Below, piece after piece: positions 28,253-35,237 of a DNA stretch of 42,748 nucleotides; positions within the stretch are counted from its first letter, which is position 1; the number at the start of each line of letters is the position of its first letter. The position numbers and the translations under genes were made by a program. The stretch comes from Pseudomonas syringae (lineage in GTDB: Bacteria; Pseudomonadota; Gammaproteobacteria; Pseudomonadales; Pseudomonadaceae), in the NCBI RefSeq assembly GCF_001698815.1, contig NZ_LGSI01000012.1:16367-59114 (forward strand), in the 5' to 3' direction. Under the pieces are notes generated by a model, which had not been told where the DNA came from, did not search any database, and saw only the letters and a program-made list of their open reading frames with translations.

Positions 28253-29902
28253 TCAAGCCTGCTCGGTGGAACTCACCAGAAACGGCTCGTCATGCTCGGA
28301 ATTGACATGATTGCGTCCGGCATCCTTGGCGCGGTACAGCGCTTCGTCGGCTCGGGAGGCGAGCATCAGGCTGTCGTCGGTATCGCGCAATGCCACGACA
28401 CCCGCGCTGAAGGTGCAAAACAGATCCACCGGTTGCGCCGGGTAATGTATCTCCGCAAAGCGGCGGCGGATTTCGTCGAGCACTTTGTGGGCGTTCTGGA
28501 TGCTGGTGTCGGGCATCACAATGGCGAATTCTTCGCCGCCATAACGACCGATATAGTCGGTCTTGCGCAGCCGTTGCTTGAGAAACAGCGCCAGACTTTT
28601 GATAACCCGATCGCCCATGGGATGGCCGTGGCTGTCGTTGACCTTCTTGAAGTGATCGATATCGAGCATGGCGAAGCACAACTGCTGGTTTTCCCGTCGA
28701 GCGCGGAAGCTGCAGTCTTCAAGCAATTGCAGGATATGCGTGTGGTTATACAGCCCGGTCAAACTGTCGCGAACCATGCGCGCCTTGAGATTGCGCGCCC
28801 TGGCCGCACGATTGCGCACCGTGGTGATCAGGTGGCGCGGCTTGATCGGCTTGGTCAAAAAATCATCGCCGCCTTCGCTCATGGCGTCGAGCTGCTTGTC
28901 CAGATCATCCTCGGCCGAGAGATAAATGATCGGCACGCTGACATAGCGGTCGTTGTGCCGAATGACCTTGGCCAACTCCACCCCGGTACAACCGGGCATG
29001 TACATGTCGAGAATGATCAGGTCAGGCTGGAAATCCGCCAGTTCCGCCATCGCCTGGATCGGGTCCAGCAGCGTACGAGTCACGATCCCGGCACTGTTGA
29101 GCAAGCGTTCGGTGTGCGTGGCCTGGGCGCGGGAATCGTCGATGATCAGCACTTTATAAGGTTCGTACTGCGCGACGCAGGTCAGGATCTCGATTTTCTC
29201 CAGCAGGCTGGAGGCTTCCAGCGTACCGGTGAGAAACTCCTCGCCCCCGGCGCGCACGGCAGCAAGGCGCGTCGGCGTATCGGTTTCCTGATGGCTGAAG
29301 AACAGCAGAGGCAGCTTTTGCTCAAGCCCTTCCTGAACCTGCGCAGCCAGCTTCAAGCCATCGCCGGGGCCACCGAAATCCACATCAATGACGATCGCCG
29401 CCGGATGGCGCTCAGCCATGGCTTCATGAAAAGTGCTCAAGTCACCCAGCGGCTGCGCAAACAGCCCGAAAAACTCCAGCTGCTTGGCCAACCGCTCGGC
29501 CCGCTCGAAATCCTGCAATGCAATGTAGATCGGCTTGCGCAATGGCGGCAGCGAGGTTTGCTCGAAACGATCGCCATGCCGCAGCCCGGTGCGCGACAAG
29601 CGCTGCATGACACGATTGAGGTCAGTAATCAGATCGCTGCTCAGCCGACCCCGATTGGCTTCGACCCCATCCAGCGTCAGACTGATCGCCCGCGCCAGCT
29701 CCACATGCTCGACCTGCTCGAAACGCTCGGCAAAACGCATCAGCCGCTCGTTGGCAACCTTGAGTTCGGCCAGGTCATCTGTCGACCATTCACTTTGTTG
29801 CAGCCGTTGCCAAGCCTCAAGGATCTGGCGCGCCTGATGGATGACTCGTTGAGCGAAGTGATGCTTGAGCCGGTCTCGGCTTGGATCTTCCAACTCGGTC
29901 AT
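28253..29902 (-). CDS. gcbA: Response-regulator diguanylate cyclase GcbA
   Basis: 549 residues. A helical N-terminus (about 1-115) precedes a degenerate receiver (about 125-240) and a second receiver (about 249-365, acceptor D299). The C-terminal GGDEF domain keeps the active GGEEF motif (455-459) and the RKTD inhibitory site five residues before it (446-449), so it should make c-di-GMP and be product-inhibited. The order of domains matches GcbA/AdcA (PA4843 in P. aeruginosa), known to act in early biofilm attachment. The start MTELED at 29902 was chosen for the conserved N-terminus; no clear ribosome site is seen, so the start is uncertain. It is divergent from hcp. Confidence 0.85.
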   Translation of the reverse strand: MTELEDPSRDRLKHHFAQRVIHQARQILEAWQRLQQSEWSTDDLAELKVANERLMRFAERFEQVEHVELARAISLTLDGVEANRGRLSSDLITDLNRVMQRLSRTGLRHGDRFEQTSLPPLRKPIYIALQDFERAERLAKQLEFFGLFAQPLGDLSTFHEAMAERHPAAIVIDVDFGGPGDGLKLAAQVQEGLEQKLPLLFFSHQETDTPTRLAAVRAGGEEFLTGTLEASSLLEKIEILTCVAQYEPYKVLIIDDSRAQATHTERLLNSAGIVTRTLLDPIQAMAELADFQPDLIILDMYMPGCTGVELAKVIRHNDRYVSVPIIYLSAEDDLDKQLDAMSEGGDDFLTKPIKPRHLITTVRNRAARARNLKARMVRDSLTGLYNHTHILQLLEDCSFRARRENQQLCFAMLDIDHFKKVNDSHGHPMGDRVIKSLALFLKQRLRKTDYIGRYGGEEFAIVMPDTSIQNAHKVLDEIRRRFAEIHYPAQPVDLFCTFSAGVVALRDTDDSLMLASRADEALYRAKDAGRNHVNSEHDEPFLVSSTEQA

Positions 29903-30208
29903 GGGCTGACTACGTAGTGAATGTTCACTGAGGACGAATGCTGGCGCTATGCTAGCACCTCTGCCCAGCACAAGCGTGTCATAAGTCAATTAATTGGCAA
30001 GTATTTGCGGGTTGGGCAGCGGCACCTCCTCCTGATATGCGCGATACGTGCCACGACCGAGGTTTCGTAGATTTGTGTGGGCATCCATGCAGGCATATGC
30101 GGGAATTGACGCTGCAGGCGTGTCAGGCATTTCTGATTTTTTGGGTGGGTGAGTTGAGGCGGGTAGTGGGCTGGTAGGGTGCGCACTGACTTTAAAGGAG
30201 TGTTTGCG
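29903..30208. other. Divergent intergenic region, gcbA / hcp
   Basis: About 306 bases without a supported gene. It contains a 10-base palindrome (CAATTAATTG, 29987-29996) that could be a regulator site, and the hcp ribosome site (AAGGAG, 30195-30200). A weak GG-N10-GC match to a sigma54 promoter near 30168-30181 is too close to the start codon to trust. Confidence 0.45.
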
Positions 30209-30715
30209 ATGCCTACCCCCGCCTATATGACTATTGAAGGAACACAGCAAGGTCTTCTAACCAAAGGAGCGCTGAGCGAAGCTTCGGTAGGTAACACATG
30301 GCAGCAGGGCCATGAGGATCAGATTCTGGTCCAGCAGATTAGCCACGCAATCACTGTACCCGGCGGCGTGCAAACCGGGCAAAGAATGCACAAACCGGTA
30401 ATCATCACCAAAACCCTCGATAAATCATCTCCTCTTATCAATACCGCCCTGAGTAATGGAGAACCGCTGAAAACCTGTCGTATTGAATTCTTTCGTTACT
30501 CGGGCCGCGGAGGGCAGGAGCTTTTCTACACAATTGAACTGAAAAACGCCCTCATTATCGGCGTCGACCTACTCCTTCCTCATTGCCAGGATCTCAGCAC
30601 TGCTCATTTTACCCAGCTTGAACGAGTGCACTTTGCCTACGAAACCATCACTTGGCGGCATGAAATTGCTGGAACGTCAGGTTATGACGAATGGAGCGGA
30701 GACAGTCAGCTTTGA
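30209..30715 (+). CDS. hcp: Type VI secretion tube protein Hcp (TssD), orphan
   Basis: 168 residues, an Hcp-family ring protein that stacks into the T6SS tube and carries effectors in its lumen. Visible hallmarks are the N-terminal PAYMTIEGTQQG, the HKPVIITKTLDKSSP segment, the EFFRYSGRGGQELFYTIEL strand pair, and the C-terminal ERVHFAYETITWRH. No other T6SS structural genes are in view, so it is an orphan locus that must use a machine encoded elsewhere. It has a strong AAGGAG ribosome site. Its stop overlaps the likely TTG start of the amidase gene, so the two are coupled and the amidase is its probable cargo. Confidence 0.93.
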   Translation: MPTPAYMTIEGTQQGLLTKGALSEASVGNTWQQGHEDQILVQQISHAITVPGGVQTGQRMHKPVIITKTLDKSSPLINTALSNGEPLKTCRIEFFRYSGRGGQELFYTIELKNALIIGVDLLLPHCQDLSTAHFTQLERVHFAYETITWRHEIAGTSGYDEWSGDSQL

Positions 30716-31953
30716 AATTGATAAGCGCTCTGTATCCGCTACCGAAAGAACTCAGCGATGCTTACCCGCCCGATGAGGCAGCAGGCCTATTGGGTCAAGC
30801 TTTTGAGCGTCGCGAAAGCATCGAAGGCTTGAGTCAGTTGCGCCGTGGTGAATTGATCAACTTCGACAGCGAAGTATTGGAACGTGTTGAAAGCGGCGAA
30901 TGGCTGTTGGTCAAAGACAATGCCTATGCCTTCGATTGGGGGCAGTTCGATAAGCCCGTGCGTAAGCGAGTGTTTGATCAGCGTGTGCAGGAGTTGTTGC
31001 GGGCGCCGCCAGTTCAGGCATCGGTGAAAATCAGATATGGTCAGAGTTTTCGGGTTTTAAACAGTGAAACAAGAATGCCACTCCCTCTCAGGCCCTATGT
31101 TGCTGTAGTTGATGGAGAGGAAGTTAAGGGTAAGTCGGATTTTGATGGGATCGTGCATCTGTTTGCGTTGTCTGAGCGCTCAAGAATCTCTATACGTGTC
31201 GAATATGAGGCTCCCGTAGGAAATATCGATAGGTTTGTGAGCGAAGAAGAGCGGGAACGCTTAATTACCTTGGCAGGTGCTCGCAATTTAGATCTAAAGT
31301 TGCCTCCAATTGAAATTCCAGTGGATGATCGTGCGATGACGCGTGAAGCCATCTTGCGGACCTTGAAGCGCTCAGAATTTTTATCCACGGAGCGTTCGGC
31401 TTGGGGGGCGCTTAAGAATACCCCGGCGATGGCGATGGATTGGGACTATTCGATGGTAGCCCTTCATCATGCGGGGCGCACGTTTGGTTGTGGGGATTTC
31501 GGGGCTCTACAAATGGGGCGGATTTTGAGTAGCCATTTGGTTAAGTTTGGAGAGGTTGGCTACCACTTTGGTATAGATTGCACGGGGCATATTTTTGAAG
31601 GTCGCGATTTAAGATTGAAAGGAAGCAGTGTTCTTCACTATAACTCAAAAGTTATAGGCATCGTCTTGTTGGAGGATCTAACCACTCCCAATGAGGTCGG
31701 TGATCTGGTCGATGAAGCGAAAGATTTTATGGCGGTATGGGGTTATAAAACCCAGAGTGAAGCTCCCAGTCGGCAGGTGGAAGCGCTTAATGCGTTGCTG
31801 GATGTGATTCAATCATTTTTCACCATTGAGGTTTTAGGTGGCCATCGGGAATTTCCAAAGCAAATTGATGAAGGGAAGGTTTGTCCGGGCAATGGAGGTT
31901 TAGAGCTGGCGCGAAAAATAAGAACGGAGAGAGCGCTTCGAGCTCCTGATTAG
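30712..31953 (+). CDS. T6SS effector, peptidoglycan amidase (PGRP/amidase_2 fold)
   Basis: 413 residues from a TTG at 30712, which overlaps the hcp stop and has GGAG about 10 bases upstream; an ATG at 30691 with no ribosome site is the alternative. The N-terminal 225 residues are not recognised, apart from a beta-rich stretch (about 105-165, PYVAVVDGEEVKGKSDFDG) like the small linker domains seen in T6SS cargo. The C-terminal domain carries the zinc-amidase pattern: ALHHAG (H252/H253), GYHFGID with Y284, GGHREF (H378) and KVCPG (C391). It should cut the MurNAc-L-Ala bond of peptidoglycan. There is no signal peptide, as expected for T6SS cargo. Being an effector is inferred from the Hcp partner. 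Confidence 0.8.
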   Translation: MKLISALYPLPKELSDAYPPDEAAGLLGQAFERRESIEGLSQLRRGELINFDSEVLERVESGEWLLVKDNAYAFDWGQFDKPVRKRVFDQRVQELLRAPPVQASVKIRYGQSFRVLNSETRMPLPLRPYVAVVDGEEVKGKSDFDGIVHLFALSERSRISIRVEYEAPVGNIDRFVSEEERERLITLAGARNLDLKLPPIEIPVDDRAMTREAILRTLKRSEFLSTERSAWGALKNTPAMAMDWDYSMVALHHAGRTFGCGDFGALQMGRILSSHLVKFGEVGYHFGIDCTGHIFEGRDLRLKGSSVLHYNSKVIGIVLLEDLTTPNEVGDLVDEAKDFMAVWGYKTQSEAPSRQVEALNALLDVIQSFFTIEVLGGHREFPKQIDEGKVCPGNGGLELARKIRTERALRAPD

Positions 31954-31979
31954 GGATAAGGACAGCCCTCATAGTATGA

Positions 31980-32275
31980 TTGGCACTAGTTCTTGTTCTG
32001 AATGTAGGTTGCTACAGCGCCGCGCCTGAGAATTATCCTGATGCTACAGTGCTTCTATTACGATATTTCTTACGCTCAGGGTTCGGTTCACGAATATTTT
32101 TACCGTGCCGCGAGGGCAGACCTACAGTCTGCAAATGCATGATATGCAAACCATGATCGATTTCTATAAATGTCGGCTTGAGATAAATATGAAGTTAGAT
32201 CGATCCGGCGATTTTGAATTCTTTAGTAATCGTCAAATTTCTGGAGGTCTACAGTGGGTTTGTTTCGGTGGTTGA
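31980..32275 (+). pseudogene. Frameshifted remnant of an immunity-like protein (B-type copy 0)
   Basis: Directly after the amidase gene two frames, read one after the other, recreate the small protein encoded at 32949 and 33329. Frame one (31980 to about 32070) reads LVLNVGCYSAAPENYPDATV, which matches VLTVGYYDVSQEDAPNTTV. Frame two (about 32070 to 32275) reads FLTLRVRFTNI and then MIDFYKCRLEINMKLD, which match PTFKVKFINI and VVDYCKYRLGVETRLD. The N-terminus lacks an in-frame start (TGA at 31977), one cysteine has moved, and the second is lost. It occupies the normal place of the cognate immunity gene. A sequencing error could explain one frameshift but not the other losses. The 3' end overlaps the next gene. 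Confidence 0.75.
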
Positions 32276-32715
32276 GCGGCAGTTTTAGGCGATGCTGTCT
32301 AGTGTGGGCGGTCTTTGATGGTCTATTCATTATTTTTTATTGTCTGGTAAGTGTGATGAGCGATCATGTTCCATATTTTTATGAATTTCAGCTGCTGCAA
32401 ATGTTTTGGGGGCAGCCGTATTCACAAAGTGACTGGCAGTTTCTAGCTGTTCCTATTGCTACTGCTTTATGGATTTTTAACGTATCTGTCATTTTATCTT
32501 TTGTTCTTTTTTTGAGTGGGTCGAGACGGGTTCTGTATCTGGTTTTTGCGCAGGTGCCATTTAGATTGGTTGGGATGATAGTGCTAGGTACTGCTGTGGT
32601 TGCCAGCAAAACCATAACGGGTAAGGTGGTGCTGATTTTAGTAATGGTGTTTTTTGTGGTGGCTGAGATGATGAGGTTGATTTCTCTGATGTCAACTCAT
32701 AAGTCACAAGTTTGA
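32254..32715 (+). CDS. Four-helix membrane protein in the T6SS effector array (A-type copy 1)
   Basis: 153 residues with about four membrane helices and no soluble domain. It starts at GTG 32254 with a textbook GGAGGT site 5 bases upstream. It is a paralogue of the protein at 33747: both share DHVPY/NHIPY after the first helix, NVSVL/NVSIL in the third region and QVPFR/QLPLR before the last helices. I do not recognise a named family. Its position behind a peptidoglycan-amidase effector suggests a role in protection or effector handling, which is inference. The AT-rich base composition differs from the core genes. Confidence 0.7.
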   Translation: MGLFRWLSGSFRRCCLVWAVFDGLFIIFYCLVSVMSDHVPYFYEFQLLQMFWGQPYSQSDWQFLAVPIATALWIFNVSVILSFVLFLSGSRRVLYLVFAQVPFRLVGMIVLGTAVVASKTITGKVVLILVMVFFVVAEMMRLISLMSTHKSQV

Positions 32716-32948
32716 ACCTTTTACGGTCGTCGTTTTGCCAAGTGGCCGGCAGCTTATGAACTGCGTCCGCATGCCATTCGTTCATGTTTATAGAGCGAGG
32801 TTTTCGGCGGCTTGGCATGGTTTGTTTCGTGTGGTGTGGTGTGGTGTATGGCTGTGGTTATTGTGGTGCATTGTGCAGAATGAGGTAGTGTTCACCTTGA
32901 TGGATTTTGTCGAGGTCAGGAGAGTCATAGGGCCCAGGGTTGAAAAAA
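32716..32948. other. AT-rich spacer between array genes
   Basis: About 230 bases without a clear gene. A short open stretch right after the A-type gene (about 32718-32790, FYGRRFAKWPAAYELRPHA) looks coding-like but has no start and ends in a stop. A GTGGT tandem repeat (32831-32845) follows. These may be debris of further lost array members. Confidence 0.4.
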
Positions 32949-33230
32949 ATGAAAATAATAGCTGTTTGTTTAGTGGGTCTGTTTTTGGTGCTGACTGTTG
33001 GGTATTATGATGTTTCTCAAGAAGATGCGCCGAATACTACCGTTTTTTTCTGGAAAAAAGTGCCTACTTTTAAAGTCAAGTTCATCAATATCGCTACCGA
33101 ACATTGGGGGGCGGATTGGGCGCTAACGGATGAGAATAGACAATCAGTTGTTGACTACTGCAAATATAGATTGGGGGTTGAAACGCGACTGGATCATCCT
33201 GATGACGTGAAAAAATGCACGAAGCGTTAA
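32949..33230 (+). CDS. Small anchored periplasmic protein, immunity candidate (B-type copy 1)
   Basis: 93 residues from the ATG at 32949, which has a CAGGG element about 9 bases upstream; a TTG three codons earlier is also open. One N-terminal hydrophobic helix (about 3-19) is followed by a short domain of about 70 residues that should face the periplasm, where the amidase acts. The signature is YCKYRxGxxTxLDHxDxxKxC, with cysteines C71 and C90 at the same 19-residue spacing as in the 33329 protein, likely a disulfide. I know no named family. Immunity to the amidase is inferred from position, location and duplication. Confidence 0.7.
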   Translation: MKIIAVCLVGLFLVLTVGYYDVSQEDAPNTTVFFWKKVPTFKVKFINIATEHWGADWALTDENRQSVVDYCKYRLGVETRLDHPDDVKKCTKR

Positions 33231-33328
33231 ACAAAATTGCGATAATTTGCGTACGGTCTTGATGCGATTTTCATGGTTTTTAAGTTCTGGGTTTGAGAGC
33301 GTGTTACGTTTTGGAGTGGTGATACTTT

Positions 33329-33655
33329 ATGACTGCTAAATATGAATTCAAGGCATTAAGGGGGGATTTAAAATATCTTATTCCATCGGTGTTCGCTTTC
33401 CTGCTTCTGGCGTTGAATGTTGGTTATTATGTTGAGGCTGAAGAAAATTCAAATGACCGAAGGTATTTCTTAAAGCAGGATTTCACCTTTCAGATGGAGT
33501 TTATAAGCTTGTACAGCCATTGGGCGTGGAGTTACGACGCCCTGACGATAGAGCAAAAACAAGAGCTGATTCATTACTGCAAATATCGCTGGGGCATCGT
33601 CACCGATCTGGATCATGCCGATGAGTTAAAAGCCTGTAGTGCGCGCAAGATGTGA
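33329..33655 (+). CDS. Small anchored periplasmic protein, immunity candidate (B-type copy 2)
   Basis: 108 residues, a clear paralogue of the 32949 protein. It has a membrane helix (about 17-34, ending LNVGYY) and then a periplasmic domain with the same signature, YCKYRWGIVTDLDHADELKAC, with cysteines C84 and C103. It has a longer cytoplasmic N-terminus than copy 1. Divergence between the copies is large, which fits immunity genes kept against different effector variants. The ribosome site is weak (GGAG 13 bases upstream, GGTGAT closer). Confidence 0.7.
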   Translation: MTAKYEFKALRGDLKYLIPSVFAFLLLALNVGYYVEAEENSNDRRYFLKQDFTFQMEFISLYSHWAWSYDALTIEQKQELIHYCKYRWGIVTDLDHADELKACSARKM

Positions 33656-33746
33656 ATCTCGTGCGTTCAGTTCTAGATTATAAAAAGCTATTAGCTTGCT
33701 CTGTTTTCCTTGTCATTTTCAGAATAAAATAGTCGTGGAGTGAATC

Positions 33747-34223
33747 ATGCATTTTTGGCTAAGTCAGCGAGGCGCCTTTCTGTTGTTTGGGATTTATGAT
33801 CTTCTCTGTATTGTCTGGTACTGGTTTTTAAGCCTGATGTTGAATCACATCCCCTACTGGAGTGACTTTGAAATAATTGTGTCGTGGTTTACTGATCCGT
33901 CAAGCTCGGTTTACTGGTTGTTGATAGTGTGGTTCGGGGCCTGTTATCTATCCAATGTGTCCATTCTCGCATCATGTCTATTGTTCTTTCTCAATAAGCC
34001 TATGGTTAAATATGTTATTTATTTTCAGCTGCCCCTCAGGTGGTTTCTTTTGATTATATTGTTGATGTTCATTGGTGCAGGCGCAGAACAAGCTGCTTGG
34101 CTGAAAAAAATAATTTTATGGTCGGTTTTTCTGTTTTTCTTCTCAGTTGAAGTGTGCAGGACGCGGTATATGTGGCTAATGAAACCGTGGATCATCAGAA
34201 AGGCACTCGCTCCTTACTGTTGA
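33747..34223 (+). CDS. Four-helix membrane protein in the T6SS effector array (A-type copy 2)
   Basis: 158 residues with about four membrane helices, paralogous to the protein at 32254 (shared NHIPYW, NVSIL and QLPLRW landmarks). GGAG lies 7 bases before the ATG. Its 3' end overlaps the convergent BRO-N gene by 29 bases. It is the last member of the AT-rich array. The function is unknown; association with the effector is inferred from position. Confidence 0.7.
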   Translation: MHFWLSQRGAFLLFGIYDLLCIVWYWFLSLMLNHIPYWSDFEIIVSWFTDPSSSVYWLLIVWFGACYLSNVSILASCLLFFLNKPMVKYVIYFQLPLRWFLLIILLMFIGAGAEQAAWLKKIILWSVFLFFFSVEVCRTRYMWLMKPWIIRKALAPYC

Positions 34224-34731
34224 TGCCCAATAACATTCTGGCTTTTTTCCACCAGCTGCCCGGCTTGACCTGCAACTCTGCCCGCCCCGGCAACAAACTC
34301 GGCATATCCCGCAACCGAATCCACGGTTCGTTCTGCCAGTGCAGCACGCTCAGTTCTGCGCCTTGCCATTCCAGGCGTGCCGTTGTCGGGCTGTTGTGGG
34401 TGTGGAGGGAAGGGGCTTCGTTGAGGATAGGCATCACGTCATAGGTCAGCCATTGGCGCAGTTGGCTGTTGGCGGGGTGATGGTGGTAGATGAGCAGGGC
34501 GTACACGGCGGATTCGCTGATCATCTGGACTTCCTGCACTTCGCCGTAGCAGATCAAGCGCACGGTGCGCCGTTGATCGCTGTCGAGTTTTCGGGTGATG
34601 CGGTTTTCGAAGAACATACCCACCAGACGTCCGAGATCCCTGGCGCTGAACCAGGCCTGGCGCTCGATGATCAAGGCATGAAGGGGCAGTTTGTGGCGGG
34701 TGAAGACGAGGGGTTCGTAGATGGCGTCCAT
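34195..34731 (-). CDS. BRO-N domain protein
   Basis: 178 residues with an N-terminal BRO-N domain (about 1-105), the module of phage antirepressors and baculovirus BRO DNA-binding proteins. Visible features are FTRHKLPLHALIIERQAWFSARDLGRLVG and the SESAVYALLIYHHHPANSQLRQWLTYDVMP stretch. The C-terminal half (WQGAELSVLHWQNEPWIRLRD) is not recognised. The ATG at 34731 has an AGAGGA site about 9 bases upstream. There are no phage structural genes nearby, so it is a solitary copy. It may be a leftover regulator or a domesticated one. Confidence 0.8.
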   Translation of the reverse strand: MDAIYEPLVFTRHKLPLHALIIERQAWFSARDLGRLVGMFFENRITRKLDSDQRRTVRLICYGEVQEVQMISESAVYALLIYHHHPANSQLRQWLTYDVMPILNEAPSLHTHNSPTTARLEWQGAELSVLHWQNEPWIRLRDMPSLLPGRAELQVKPGSWWKKARMLLGINSKERVPF

Positions 34732-35237
34732 GCGGGCTGTCCTCTTGGCATAAAGGTGTCGGGAGCTAAGAACACTAACCACTAGTGCCGGCCTATTCCC
34801 CCGAAGGGTCTTGTATTAGCCGACTCCCGACATGACAGACGAACAGAAGTGTAACGCGCAGGCGATAAGAAGCCTTATTCGCGAGGCGCAAAAAAACCGC
34901 TAGCTGTCGTGGCGGGTGTACGGTGGTTTTGAGTTCTTAGGCTCAGGCCGCTAATGATAAAGAGCCGAGGATTTGGGTCAATGCCCAATGCTGTAGGGCT
35001 TTTCTGGTTTTGTTGTGATCGCACTAATAAAGAAGGGCCTGTAGGAGCGAGGCTTGCCCGCGAAGGCAATGTGTCTGACTCAGACGATTTCTGGATGTCC
35101 CGACGTCTTCGCGGGCAAGCTCGCCCCCAGCGGTCCCCTGGAAACAACAAAACCTCCCACCTCACGTACCCGCAAAAGGCACCATGCTGTAAGGTTGCGG
35201 TCAGAGCACTGAACTCCGTGATTGAAAGGATATGGCC
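34732..35237. other. Intergenic region with REP pair upstream of the DUF2333 gene
   Basis: About 500 bases. It holds the BRO-N promoter area (no clear boxes), a weak AAAACC/GGTTTT inverted repeat (34893-34930), and a REP doublet (35040-35135). A 23-codon frame at 34832 has no ribosome site and is not called. The DUF2333 promoter should lie in the last 100 bases. Confidence 0.5.
35040..35135. repeat. REP inverted pair
   Basis: The left arm (about 35041-35067, GTAGGAGCGAGGCTTGCCCG) faces the right arm (about 35106-35132, CTTCGCGGGCAAGCTCGCCC). This is a typical pseudomonad REP doublet between the BRO-N and DUF2333 genes. Confidence 0.85.

Noticed and set aside
28292..29917. Long open frame opposite gcbA
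   Set aside because: It mirrors the codon pattern of gcbA and contains none of its own motifs.
30168..30181. Sigma54-like GG-N10-GC element before hcp
   Set aside because: The match to the consensus is poor, and the implied transcript start would fall on the ribosome site.
32735..33010. Open frame of 91 codons in the array spacer
   Set aside because: It overlaps the start of the B-type gene in another frame, has no ribosome site, and resembles neither array family.
34832..34903. 23-codon frame upstream of the DUF2333 gene
   Set aside because: It has no ribosome site and no recognisable feature, and lies in a repeat-bearing spacer.
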